Below are positions 51,459 to 59,547 of a DNA stretch of 64,000 bases, in pieces; the first letter of the stretch is position 1; every line of letters begins with the position of its first letter. The stretch comes from Pseudomonas guariconensis (GTDB lineage Bacteria; Pseudomonadota; Gammaproteobacteria; Pseudomonadales; Pseudomonadaceae). Position numbers and translations under genes: made by a program. The notes below the pieces were generated by a model. That model did not search any database. It was not told where the DNA came from and worked only from the letters and a program-made list of their open reading frames with translations. Location of the stretch: positions 248,001 to 312,000 of the forward strand of contig NZ_FMYX01000002.1 of NCBI RefSeq assembly GCF_900102675.1. The letters run 5' to 3'.

Positions 51459-51892
51459 TCGTGCAGCCTCACCTGCACCCGCCAGCGCCCAGCGTCCTGT
51501 GCACCGCTCCACTCGCCGTGCAGAGGGCGCGCGGCGACCACCGTCAGCAACAAACCTTCCTCGCTGTTCTGTAACCGCCAGCCAGCCGGCTTTCCTTGCA
51601 CTTGCAACTGGCCTCGCTGGGGCTGGCCCTCGGCCTGGAACACAACAGCCACCGTGCCCTGCACCGTTTCACCGTGCAGCTTGGGCTCGTCGTTGAACCA
51701 CAAATCCAGGCCGTCCTGCACCACTTCCACCTGTTCGAGCACCCGCTCTTGGGGCGCAGTCAGGCGTCCGATCATCAACCCCACCATCATGCCGACGATT
51801 GCCAGGGACAACAGCACACGTGGCCAAGCCTTCGAACGCAGGTCGGGTTCAAGGGTAGAATGCTCGTCATCTTCACGCCTGGAGCCGTGCAT
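51455..51892 (-). CDS. Hypothetical single-pass membrane protein
   Basis: This 145-residue protein has a short charged N-terminus (S-R-R-E-D-D-E-H), one membrane helix about 27-45 (V-L-L-S-L-A-I-V-G-M-M-V-G-L-M-I) and a roughly 95-residue C-terminal domain, probably periplasmic, with beta-rich composition (G-T-V-A-V-V-F, Q-L-Q-V-Q-G, W-R-V-Q-V-R-L). I do not recognise a named domain. It faces the NrsZ-like RNA at its 3' end, and its start codon shares bases with that of trmL on the other strand. A GAGGA lies about 11 bases upstream. Confidence 0.8.
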   Translation of the reverse strand: MHGSRREDDEHSTLEPDLRSKAWPRVLLSLAIVGMMVGLMIGRLTAPQERVLEQVEVVQDGLDLWFNDEPKLHGETVQGTVAVVFQAEGQPQRGQLQVQGKPAGWRLQNSEEGLLLTVVAARPLHGEWSGAQDAGRWRVQVRLHE

Positions 51893-52352
51893 GTTTCACG
51901 TCATCCTCTTTCAACCAGAGATTCCGCCGAATACCGGCAACATTATCCGCCTCTGCGCCAATAGCGGCTGCGCCCTACACCTGATCGAGCCGCTGGGCTT
52001 CGAGCTGGACGACAAGCGCTTGCGCCGGGCAGGGTTGGATTACCACGAGTATGCCACGCTCAAGCGCTACCAGAGCCTGGCTGACTGCCTGGAGAGCCTC
52101 GGCCAGCCGCGACTGTTCGCCTTTACCACCAAAGGCTCGCATGCCTTCCACGAGGTCGATTACCAGCCGGGCGATGCCTTCCTGTTCGGCCCCGAGAGCC
52201 GGGGCTTGCCCACCGAGGTGCTGGACAGCCTGCCTGCGCAGCAGCGCCTGCGCCTGCCCATGCGGCCCGGCTGCCGCAGCCTGAACCTGTCCAACACCGT
52301 GGCGGTAACCGTCTACGAGGCGTGGCGCCAGCAGGGCTTTGCCGGCAGTTGA
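51891..52352 (+). CDS. trmL: tRNA (cytidine/uridine-34 2'-O)-methyltransferase TrmL
   Basis: TrmL methylates the 2'-O of the wobble base in tRNA-Leu isoacceptors. The 153-residue SPOUT protein has the family motifs P-N-T-G-N-I-I-R-L-C (motif 1), F-G-P-E-S-R-G-L-P (motif 2) and L-N-L-S-N-T-V-A-V-T-V-Y-E-A (motif 3, knot). The ATG at 51891 has GGAG 6 bases upstream; a long open frame upstream is not coding. Confidence 0.97.
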   Translation: MFHVILFQPEIPPNTGNIIRLCANSGCALHLIEPLGFELDDKRLRRAGLDYHEYATLKRYQSLADCLESLGQPRLFAFTTKGSHAFHEVDYQPGDAFLFGPESRGLPTEVLDSLPAQQRLRLPMRPGCRSLNLSNTVAVTVYEAWRQQGFAGS

Positions 52353-52402
52353 TGCCCAGCCTGTTCGGGGGCAAACCCGCGAACCGGGAACTCACCGACA
52401 AA

Positions 52403-52426
52403 AAAGGGCGACCGAAGTCGCCCTTT
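52403..52426. terminator. Bidirectional intrinsic terminator
   Basis: AAAGGGCGAC-CGAA-GTCGCCCTTT, with AAAAA before and GCTTTTTTTT after, sits between the convergent trmL and secB genes. Confidence 0.93.
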
Positions 52427-52443
52427 GCTTTTTTTTACAGCGA

Positions 52444-52926
52444 TTACTGCATGGTCGGCGCTTCGCCGGCTTCCTGCTTGCGCTGCATTTCCTGCGCGTA
52501 CAAGGCGTCGAAGTTGACCGGGGAGAGCATCAGCGCCGGGAACGAACCACGGGTCACCAGGCTGTCCAGGGTCTCGCGGGCATACGGGAACAGAATGTTC
52601 GGGCAGAACGCACCAAGGGTATGGCTCATGGAGGCCGCGTCGAGGTTCTTGATCAGGAAGATACCGGCCTGCTGCACTTCGGCGATGAAGGCCACTTCTT
52701 CACCGTTCTTGACGGTCACGGACAGGGTCAGCACCACTTCGTGGAAATCGCTTTCCAGGGCTTTCTGGCGGGTGTTGAGGTCCAGCGAGACGCTCGGTTC
52801 CCACTGCTGACGGAAGATCTGCGGGCTCTTCGGCGCCTCGAAGGACAGGTCGCGCACGTAGATGCGCTGCAGGGAGAATTGCGGGGAATTGTCGTCGGCG
52901 GCGCCGTTGTTCTGCTGGTCAGTCAT
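52444..52926 (-). CDS. secB: Protein-export chaperone SecB
   Basis: SecB is the cytosolic tetrameric chaperone that keeps preproteins unfolded and delivers them to SecA. The 160-residue protein has [16 protein letters not shown] near the N-terminus and the conserved [15 protein letters not shown] segment. It follows grxC and the rhodanese-like gene, an arrangement conserved in gammaproteobacteria. Confidence 0.98.
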   Translation of the reverse strand: MTDQQNNGAADDNSPQFSLQRIYVRDLSFEAPKSPQIFRQQWEPSVSLDLNTRQKALESDFHEVVLTLSVTVKNGEEVAFIAEVQQAGIFLIKNLDAASMSHTLGAFCPNILFPYARETLDSLVTRGSFPALMLSPVNFDALYAQEMQRKQEAGEAPTMQ

Positions 52927-52964
52927 GGCAGATCTTTTCCTAATGGTTATGTAAGAGCTGTGAT

Positions 52965-53219
52965 TCAGGCCTCGAGCAGGGCATCGAGTTTGCCCGCCCG
53001 CTCCAATGCATAGAGGTCATCGCATCCGCCAACGTGGGTGGTGCCGATCCAGATCTGCGGTACCGAGGTGCGGCCCGCCTTCTGGCTCATCTCGGCGCGC
53101 ACTTGCGGCTTGCCGTCGACCTTGATTTCCTCGAAGGCCACCCCCTTGCTCTCGAGCAGGTACTTGGCACGCATGCAATAGGGGCAATAGTCGCTGGAGT
53201 AGACGATGACAGGCTTCAT
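52965..53219 (-). CDS. grxC: Glutaredoxin 3 GrxC
   Basis: GrxC is a glutathione-dependent thiol-disulfide oxidoreductase. It is 84 residues with the active site C-P-Y-C at 11-14, the cis-proline T-S-V-P-Q-I-W-I loop and the glutathione-binding G-G-C-D-D motif. The ATG at 53219 has GGTGA about 7 bases upstream; the GTG at 53225 is less likely. It overlaps the end of the rhodanese-like gene region. Confidence 0.96.
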   Translation of the reverse strand: MKPVIVYSSDYCPYCMRAKYLLESKGVAFEEIKVDGKPQVRAEMSQKAGRTSVPQIWIGTTHVGGCDDLYALERAGKLDALLEA

Positions 53220-53221
53220 GA

Positions 53222-53635
53222 TCACTTCACCAGGGGCAGGTTATCGGCTTTCCAGCTGGAAACGCCACCGCTGAGCTTGGCGGCAGTGTAACCAGCCTTG
53301 AGCAGCTCGCGGCAGATGGTGCCGGACTGCTGGCCCATGCTGTCAACGACGATCAGGGTCTTGCCCTTGTGCTTGTCCAGCTCGGCCATACGGTTGACCA
53401 GTTTGTCCTGCGGGATGTTCAGGGCGCCGACGATATGGCCCGACGAGTATTCCTTGCTCGGACGGATGTCGATCACCACGCCTTTGTCGGCGTTGACCAG
53501 CGCGGTCAGCTGGCCGTTGCTCAGACTCTGGCCACCACGGCGGATTTCGTTGATGAGCAGCAGGACCAGCAGAACAACGAAGATCGCCACCAGGATGTAG
53601 TGGTTTGTCGCAAATTGAATCAGGTTAGCAACCAT
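53222..53635 (-). CDS. Membrane-anchored rhodanese-like protein lacking the catalytic cysteine
   Basis: This 137-residue protein has an N-terminal membrane helix (about 13-28, rich in Ile/Leu/Val) and a rhodanese domain (YibN type). The V-I-D-I-R-P-S-K-E-Y-S-S-G-H-I-x-G-A-L-N-I-P motif is present. The active-site loop reads V-V-D-S-M-G-Q-Q-S-G, where the usual Cys is replaced by Asp98, so sulfur transfer is unlikely. The start at 53635 (M-V-A-N-L-I-Q-F) fits the family. It is next to grxC and secB, as in many gammaproteobacteria. Confidence 0.93.
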   Translation of the reverse strand: MVANLIQFATNHYILVAIFVVLLVLLLINEIRRGGQSLSNGQLTALVNADKGVVIDIRPSKEYSSGHIVGALNIPQDKLVNRMAELDKHKGKTLIVVDSMGQQSGTICRELLKAGYTAAKLSGGVSSWKADNLPLVK

Positions 53636-53837
53636 CTGAGGGTGTTCCACGCGATTGAAAATGCCGGCCAGTATACACAGCCCCCCAGGCCCGCCAAAGC
53701 CCGGCGGCCCCACTGGAAAATCCCTCGTATCGACAGCCTGTCGGGCACTGCCCGTTCATTTGGAGGAAATTGGCCGCCGCTGGCCGATTTGCCCTAAAAT
53801 GCGTGTCTTTATCATCTTGCAACCGTGAGTAGGATTG

Positions 53838-55373
53838 ATGACGAACACGCCAAAACCCTTGGTCCTGATTATCCTCGATGGTTTCGGGCATAGCGAAAGC
53901 CCCGAATACAACGCCATCTTCGCCGCCAATACACCGGTCTACGATCGCCTGCGCGCCAGCCAGCCCAACGGGTTGATCTCCGGTTCCGGCATGGATGTCG
54001 GCCTGCCCGACGGCCAGATGGGCAACTCCGAGGTCGGTCACATGAACCTCGGTGCCGGGCGGGTGGTGTACCAGGACTTCACCCGGGTCACCAAGGCCAT
54101 CCGCGATGGCGAGTTCTTCAGCAACCCGGTGCTCACCGGCGCGGTGGACAAGGCCGTGGGCGCCGGCAAGGCCGTGCATATTCTCGGCCTGCTGTCCGAC
54201 GGTGGCGTACACAGCCACCAGGATCACCTCATCGCGATGGCCGAACTGGCCGCGCAGCGTGGCGCCGACAAGATCTACCTGCATGCCTTCCTTGATGGGC
54301 GCGATACTCCGCCGCGCAGCGCGCAGTCGTCCATCGAACTGCTCGATGCCACCTTCGCCAAACTGGGCAAGGGCCGCATCGCCAGCCTCATCGGCCGCTA
54401 CTACGCCATGGACCGCGACAACCGCTGGGACCGTGTCAGCGCCGCCTACAACCTGATTGTCGACAGCGTCGCCGACTACACCGCGCCATCGGCCCTGGCC
54501 GGCCTGGAAGCGGCCTACGCCCGTGATGAAAGCGACGAGTTCGTCAAGGCCACCCGCATCGGAGAAGCCGTCAAGGTCGAGGACGGCGACGCCGTCATCT
54601 TCATGAACTTCCGTGCCGACCGTGCCCGCGAGCTGTCCCGCGCATTCGTCGAGGCAGACTTCAACGAGTTCCCTCGCGCCCGTCTGCCCAAGCTGGCCGC
54701 CTATATTGGCCTGACCCAATACTCGGCCAAGATCCCGGCCCCGGCCGCATTCGCTCCAGCCAGCCTGGACAATGTACTCGGCGAATACCTGGCCAAGAAG
54801 GGCAAGACCCAGCTGCGCATCGCCGAGACCGAGAAGTACGCCCACGTCACCTTCTTCTTCTCGGGTGGTCGTGAGGAGCCGTTCGAAGGCGAGGAGCGCA
54901 TCCTGATCCCATCGCCGAAGGTCGCCACCTACGACCTGCAGCCGGAAATGAGCGCACCGGAAGTCACCGATCGTATCGTCGAGGCCATCGAGCAGCAGCG
55001 CTACGACGTGATCGTGGTCAACTACGCCAACGGCGACATGGTCGGCCACACCGGTGTGTTCGAAGCCGCGGTCAAGGCGGTCGAGGCGCTGGACGGCTGC
55101 GTCGGACGCATCGTCCAGGCACTGGACAAGGTGGGCGGCGAAGCGCTGATCACCGCCGACCATGGCAACGTCGAGCAGATGGAAGACGCCTGCACGGGCC
55201 AAGCGCACACCGCCCATACCACCGAGCCTGTGCCGTTCATCTATGTCGGCAAGCGCAACCTCAAGGTTCGCGAAGGCGGCGTGCTGGCGGACGTGGCGCC
55301 AACCATGCTCAAGCTGCTGGGCCTGGAAAAGCCTGCCGAAATGACCGGTACGTCGATCCTCGTCGACGACTGA
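53838..55373 (+). CDS. gpmI: Cofactor-independent phosphoglycerate mutase GpmI
   Basis: GpmI interconverts 3- and 2-phosphoglycerate using two manganese ions and a phosphoserine intermediate. The protein is 511 residues. The catalytic Ser64 lies in [14 protein letters not shown], the first metal Asp in I-L-D-G-F-G-H-S, and others in T-A-D-H-G-N-V-E and [15 protein letters not shown] 53838 is used rather than the adjoining TTG 53835. Confidence 0.98.
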   Translation: MTNTPKPLVLIILDGFGHSESPEYNAIFAANTPVYDRLRASQPNGLISGSGMDVGLPDGQMGNSEVGHMNLGAGRVVYQDFTRVTKAIRDGEFFSNPVLTGAVDKAVGAGKAVHILGLLSDGGVHSHQDHLIAMAELAAQRGADKIYLHAFLDGRDTPPRSAQSSIELLDATFAKLGKGRIASLIGRYYAMDRDNRWDRVSAAYNLIVDSVADYTAPSALAGLEAAYARDESDEFVKATRIGEAVKVEDGDAVIFMNFRADRARELSRAFVEADFNEFPRARLPKLAAYIGLTQYSAKIPAPAAFAPASLDNVLGEYLAKKGKTQLRIAETEKYAHVTFFFSGGREEPFEGEERILIPSPKVATYDLQPEMSAPEVTDRIVEAIEQQRYDVIVVNYANGDMVGHTGVFEAAVKAVEALDGCVGRIVQALDKVGGEALITADHGNVEQMEDACTGQAHTAHTTEPVPFIYVGKRNLKVREGGVLADVAPTMLKLLGLEKPAEMTGTSILVDD

Positions 55374-55391
55374 TCCACACGTCGCGAGGCA

Positions 55392-55453
55392 CACGCTGCA
55401 AGTGGCAATAAAAAGCGGGCCAGCGCTCGCTGTTTCTTGACACTTGCAGCTTG
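55392..55453. repeat. Long intergenic inverted repeat with GCTGCAAG tips
   Basis: Arms 55392-55417 and 55428-55453 pair at about 22 of 26 positions (GCTGCAAGTGGCAA...AAAGCG facing its inverse) around a 10-base loop. It lies between gpmI and the EnvC-like gene, may end gpmI transcription, and resembles the repeat at 9648-9702. Confidence 0.7.
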
Positions 55454-55541
55454 AAGCTGACCGCTGACACTGCGAGACGTTTTTTTTGCAGGCCCAGGCG
55501 GGCATACTAGGCCAGTCTCCATCCCTGGTACGCCCAACTCC

Positions 55542-56825
55542 ATGCTTCGCGCCCTGATCCTACTCGCCCTGTCCTGCCTGCTCAGCCCGGCCTTTGCCGA
55601 CGAGCGCGCGCAGACCCAGCAACAACTGGAAGCCACCCGCCAGGACATCGCCGAGCTGAAGAAGATGCTGGGCAAGCTCCAGGAGGAAAAGTCCGGCGTG
55701 CAAAAAGACCTCAAGTCCACCGAGACCGAAATCGGCGACCTGGAAAAGCAGGTGGAGGCTCTGCAACAAGAACTAAAAAAGACCGAGGGCGAGCTGGAGC
55801 GCCTTGATACCGAGAAAAAAAAACTCCAGAGCGCCCGCGTTGAACAACAGCGACTGATCGCCATCCAGGCCCGCTCCGCCTACCAGAGCGGCCGCGAGGA
55901 ATACCTCAAGCTGCTGCTCAACCAGCAGAATCCCGAGAAATTCGCCCGCACCCTCACCTATTACGACTACCTGAGCAAGGCGCGCCTCGAACAACTGCGC
56001 ACCTTCAACGAGACCCTGCGCCAGCTGGCCAACGTCGAGCAGGACATCAGCCGCCAACAGGCGCAATTGCTGGCCCAGCGTGGCAACCTCGACAGCCGCC
56101 GCCAGGAACTTGAGGCCGTGCGCAACGAACGCCGGCAAGTCCTGGCCAAGCTCAACACCGACATGCAGGCTCGCGACCAGAAACTGCAGTCCCGCCAGCA
56201 GGATCAGGCCGAGCTGACCAAGGTCCTCAAGACCATCGAGGAAACCCTCGCCCGCCAGGCCCGCGAAGCCGAAGAAGCCCGCAAGAAAGCCTTGCTGGCC
56301 CAGCAGCAGGCCGAAGAGCAGCGCCGCCAGCAGCAGGCCCTTGCCGCCAACGAAGAAGAAGCCCCGAAAAAAACCCGCACCACCCTCGGCCCCCTCGTTT
56401 CCAGCGAAGGCGCAAGCTACGGCGGCGCTTTTTCTGCTGCCCGCGGAAAACTTCCCTGGCCGGTCAATGGTCGATTGCTGGCACGCTTCGGCGATGCACG
56501 CGGTGGCGATGACCGGGCCAAGTGGGACGGTGTGATGATCGGCGCCAACCCGGGCACCCAGGTGCGCGCCGTACACGGCGGGCGCGTGGTGTTCGCCGAC
56601 TGGTTGCGTGGCGCTGGACTTCTGGTCATTCTCGACCATGGTAATGGTTACCTGAGCCTGTACGGCCACAACCAGAGCCTGCTCAAGCGCGCCGGCGACA
56701 TCGTCAAGGCCGGAGAGGCCATCTCCACCGTTGGCGACAGCGGTGGACAGGACAGCTCGGGCCTGTATTTCGCCATTCGCCAGCAGGGTCGCCCCACCGA
56801 CCCTTCGCAGTGGTGCCGCGGTTAG
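55542..56825 (+). CDS. EnvC-like murein hydrolase activator
   Basis: This 427-residue secreted protein has a signal peptide (M-L-R-A-L-I-L-L-A-L ... A-F-A), then a long coiled coil to about residue 275 rich in Glu, Gln, Lys and Leu. A C-terminal LytM (M23) domain follows (about 300-425). Metal ligands of active M23 peptidases are lost: the H-x-G-V-D position reads K-W-D-G-V-M and H-L-H-F reads G-L-Y-F-A-I. It should therefore be a regulator, as EnvC activates cell-wall amidases AmiA/AmiB at division, and not a hydrolase. It lies 79 bases before ctpA. Confidence 0.93.
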   Translation: MLRALILLALSCLLSPAFADERAQTQQQLEATRQDIAELKKMLGKLQEEKSGVQKDLKSTETEIGDLEKQVEALQQELKKTEGELERLDTEKKKLQSARVEQQRLIAIQARSAYQSGREEYLKLLLNQQNPEKFARTLTYYDYLSKARLEQLRTFNETLRQLANVEQDISRQQAQLLAQRGNLDSRRQELEAVRNERRQVLAKLNTDMQARDQKLQSRQQDQAELTKVLKTIEETLARQAREAEEARKKALLAQQQAEEQRRQQQALAANEEEAPKKTRTTLGPLVSSEGASYGGAFSAARGKLPWPVNGRLLARFGDARGGDDRAKWDGVMIGANPGTQVRAVHGGRVVFADWLRGAGLLVILDHGNGYLSLYGHNQSLLKRAGDIVKAGEAISTVGDSGGQDSSGLYFAIRQQGRPTDPSQWCRG

Positions 56826-56860
56826 TCAACTTTTTTACGGCATAGCCACAGCTGCGCCGA

Positions 56861-56878
56861 TGCTCCCTCGAGGGAGCA
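56861..56878. promoter_or_regulatory. Perfect palindrome before ctpA
   Basis: TGCTCCCTCGAGGGAGCA is an 18-base perfect palindrome about 26 bases upstream of ctpA and just after the EnvC-like stop. It could be a weak terminator-like hairpin or a regulator site; no T-run follows. Confidence 0.35.
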
Positions 56879-56904
56879 CCAACAGGATCAGGAGTTCGTT
56901 CGAC

Positions 56905-58230
56905 ATGCTGCACTCGTCTCGCCTCACCCAGCTGGCCCTGACCATCGCCCTGGTGGTCGGCGCGCCCCTGGTTTCCGCCGCCGAGCCGGCCGCACCGGCC
57001 AGCCGCGCGGCGGTACCGGCCACCGAGGTGACCGCCAAGGCGCCACTGCCGCTGGATGAGCTGCGCACCTTCGCCGAGGTCCTTGATCGCATCAAGGCCG
57101 CCTATGTCGAGCCGGTGGACGACAAAACCCTCCTGGAAAACGCCATCAAGGGCATGCTGAGCAATCTCGATCCTCACTCGGCCTATCTGGGCCCAGAGGA
57201 CTTCCAAGAGCTGCAGGAAAGCACCAGCGGCGAGTTCGGCGGCCTGGGGATCGAAGTGGGCATGGAGGACGGCTTCGTCAAGGTGGTGTCGCCGATCGAC
57301 GACACCCCGGCCTCGCGCGCCGGCATCGAGGCGGGCGATCTGATCGTCAAGATCAACGGCGCCCCGACCCGCGGCCAGACCATGACCGAAGCCGTGGACA
57401 AGATGCGCGGCAAGGTGGGCGAGAAGATCACCCTGACCCTGGTCCGCGACGGCGGCACGCCCTTCGACGTGACCCTCGCCCGCGCGGTGATCCAGGTCAA
57501 GAGCGTCAAGAGTCAGCTGCTGGAGAACGACTACGGCTACATCCGTATCACCCAGTTCCAGGTCAAGACCGGCGAGGAAGTCGGTAAGGCACTGGCCAAG
57601 CTGCGCAAGGACAACGGCAAGAAACTGCGCGGCGTGGTCCTGGACCTGCGCAACAACCCCGGCGGCGTCCTGCAATCGGCGGTGGAAGTGGCCGACCACT
57701 TCCTCACCAAAGGCCTGATCGTCTACACCAAGGGCCGCATCGCCAACTCCGAGCTGCGCTTCTCCGCCGACCGGGCCGACGCCAGCGAAGGCGTGCCGCT
57801 GGTGGTGCTGATCAACGGCGGCAGCGCCTCGGCTTCGGAAATCGTCGCAGGCGCCCTGCAGGACCAGAAGCGTGCGGTGCTGATGGGCACCGACAGCTTC
57901 GGCAAGGGCTCGGTACAGACCGTGTTGCCGCTGAACAACGACCGCGCGCTCAAGCTCACCACCGCGCTGTACTTCACGCCCAACGGCCGTTCGATCCAGG
58001 CCCAGGGCATTGTCCCGGACATCGAGGTACGCCCAGCCAAGCTCACCGCCGAAGCGGACACCGAGAACTTCAAGGAGGCCGACCTGCAGGGCCACCTGGG
58101 CAACGGCAACGGCGGTGCCGACCGTCCGACCGGCAGCAGCAAGCGCAAGGAGCGGCCGCAGGATGGTGACTTCCAGCTCAGCCAGGCCCTGAGCCTGCTC
58201 AAAGGCCTGAACATCACCAAGGGCGACTGA
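56905..58230 (+). CDS. ctpA: Carboxy-terminal processing protease CtpA (family S41)
   Basis: CtpA is a periplasmic serine protease cutting unstructured C-termini, linked to cell-wall hydrolase turnover in Pseudomonas. The ATG at 56905 has AGGAG about 10 bases upstream and begins a signal peptide ending about A-A-E. The 441-residue protein has a PDZ domain (about 110-185) and the S41 catalytic core with Ser309 in G-G-S-A-S-A-S-E and Lys334 in D-S-F-G-K-G. It follows the EnvC-like gene, matching their linked roles at the cell wall. Confidence 0.96.
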   Translation: MLHSSRLTQLALTIALVVGAPLVSAAEPAAPASRAAVPATEVTAKAPLPLDELRTFAEVLDRIKAAYVEPVDDKTLLENAIKGMLSNLDPHSAYLGPEDFQELQESTSGEFGGLGIEVGMEDGFVKVVSPIDDTPASRAGIEAGDLIVKINGAPTRGQTMTEAVDKMRGKVGEKITLTLVRDGGTPFDVTLARAVIQVKSVKSQLLENDYGYIRITQFQVKTGEEVGKALAKLRKDNGKKLRGVVLDLRNNPGGVLQSAVEVADHFLTKGLIVYTKGRIANSELRFSADRADASEGVPLVVLINGGSASASEIVAGALQDQKRAVLMGTDSFGKGSVQTVLPLNNDRALKLTTALYFTPNGRSIQAQGIVPDIEVRPAKLTAEADTENFKEADLQGHLGNGNGGADRPTGSSKRKERPQDGDFQLSQALSLLKGLNITKGD

Positions 58231-58238
58231 CCCGTCTC

Positions 58239-59003
58239 ATGCGTTACCTGCTGTTGACGCTGTTCTGCCTGTTGGCCGGCACCGCCCATGCGGCGCCGGC
58301 CAAGGCCTACATGAGCATCATCATCGACGACCTGGGCCAGAGCAGCGAGCGCGACAGCCGCACCCTCGCCCTGCCGGGCCCGATCACGATGGCTATCATG
58401 CCCGATACGCCCCATGCCACCGACTTCGCCCGCCAAGCCCACAAAGCCGGGCGCACGGTGATCCTGCACATGCCCATGGACCCTGCCACCGGCCCGTACG
58501 CCTGGCACCCAGGCACCCCGATCGAAGAGCTCGCCCGCCGCCTGGATGCCGCCTTGGCCAAAGTGCCCTTCGCCGCCGGCATCAACAATCATATGGGCAG
58601 CCGCATGACCTCCCAGGCCGAGCCCATGACCTGGCTGATGGCAGAGTTGCAGCGGCGCCACCTGTTCTTCGTCGACAGCCGCACCAGTGCCGCCACCGTG
58701 GCCGCGGCCAAGGCCCAGGCACTTGGACTGGCGCATGTTTCGCGAGATGTCTTCCTGGACGATACCCGCACCACCGAGGCCATCTCCGCGCAGCTGCAGC
58801 AGGGCGTGGCCTTGGCCCGCAGACAAGGCTCGGCGGTGCTCATCGGCCACCCCTACCCTCAGACCCTGGACGTGCTGGAACGAGAACTTCCCCGACTCAA
58901 GCAGCAGGGCATAGAGCTGATCGGCCTTCACCAGATGATCGCCGAACGGAGCAACCAGGCCATGCCCGCCCATGGCAAGCATGGCCGTTACAGCAACCGC
59001 TGA
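58239..59003 (+). CDS. YibQ-type divergent polysaccharide deacetylase
   Basis: This 254-residue secreted protein has a signal peptide (M-R-Y-L-L-L-T-L-F ... A-H-A). It shows the divergent polysaccharide deacetylase motifs I-I-I-D-D-L-G, I-L-H-M-P-M-D-P, N-N-H-M-G-S and F-F-V-D-S-R-T-S. The gene is 8 bases after ctpA and belongs to the EnvC-CtpA-YibQ cluster seen in many Gram-negative bacteria. The enzymatic activity of this family is not settled. Confidence 0.93.
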   Translation: MRYLLLTLFCLLAGTAHAAPAKAYMSIIIDDLGQSSERDSRTLALPGPITMAIMPDTPHATDFARQAHKAGRTVILHMPMDPATGPYAWHPGTPIEELARRLDAALAKVPFAAGINNHMGSRMTSQAEPMTWLMAELQRRHLFFVDSRTSAATVAAAKAQALGLAHVSRDVFLDDTRTTEAISAQLQQGVALARRQGSAVLIGHPYPQTLDVLERELPRLKQQGIELIGLHQMIAERSNQAMPAHGKHGRYSNR

Positions 59004-59090
59004 AGCCATCACGCTTCACTAAAGATGTACCGCGCTGCGCTCACTTTCAGCACTCACAGTGGCCCTTCTACACAAATAAGGAGGGTCACC

Positions 59091-59489
59091 ATGCTCGCGC
59101 GACATTCGATCTGCCTAGGGCTGGCATTCGCCTGGATTGCCTCGCCTGCGTTGGCCGGCCCAGTGCCCGGTATGCAGGCCTGGCCTTCTGCGCGGATGCT
59201 CTGGCCAGCGCCCGTTCCCGATCCGGACATGACCCTAGAGCGCCTCGACAACGGCGACATGAAGGTCACCTGGAAGATCGCCCCGCCGGACCTTCAGTGC
59301 TATCGCATCAAGCACGGCCCACCCGGGACCCTCGACTGCAACGAGCCGGCTGGCTACCAAATGCTTCGCCATGCCAGCCAGGAATTCAAATGGCAGGACC
59401 TGCCCCTGAAGCTCTGCACCAAAGCCGAGGACATCGCCAAACACCACTCGGCGCCACGCGAAGACCTGTTGCTCCTGCAAGCCCCCTGA
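59091..59489 (+). CDS. Small secreted protein of unknown function
   Basis: This 132-residue protein has a clear signal peptide (M-L-A-R-H-S-I-C-L-G-L ... S-P-A-L-A, cut near residue 22). The mature part has a Pro/Trp-rich start (P-V-P-G-M-Q-A-W-P, then R-M-L-W-P) and three cysteines, in L-Q-C-Y-R, L-D-C-N-E and L-C-T-K. AAGGAGGG about 5 bases before the ATG at 59091 makes the start secure; an open frame from 59025 was not used. I recognise no family. It has its own strong terminator. Confidence 0.85.
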   Translation: MLARHSICLGLAFAWIASPALAGPVPGMQAWPSARMLWPAPVPDPDMTLERLDNGDMKVTWKIAPPDLQCYRIKHGPPGTLDCNEPAGYQMLRHASQEFKWQDLPLKLCTKAEDIAKHHSAPREDLLLLQAP

Positions 59490-59493
59490 AACG

Positions 59494-59529
59494 ACAAAGG
59501 CCCGACTCTCGCGAGTCGGGCCTTTGTCA
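59494..59529. terminator. Bidirectional intrinsic terminator
   Basis: A 16-base perfect stem (59494-59509 with 59514-59529, core AAAGGCCCGACTC) with a 4-base loop sits between the secreted-protein gene and betT. Confidence 0.9.
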
Positions 59530-59547
59530 TGACAAGCTCAGGCGCTA

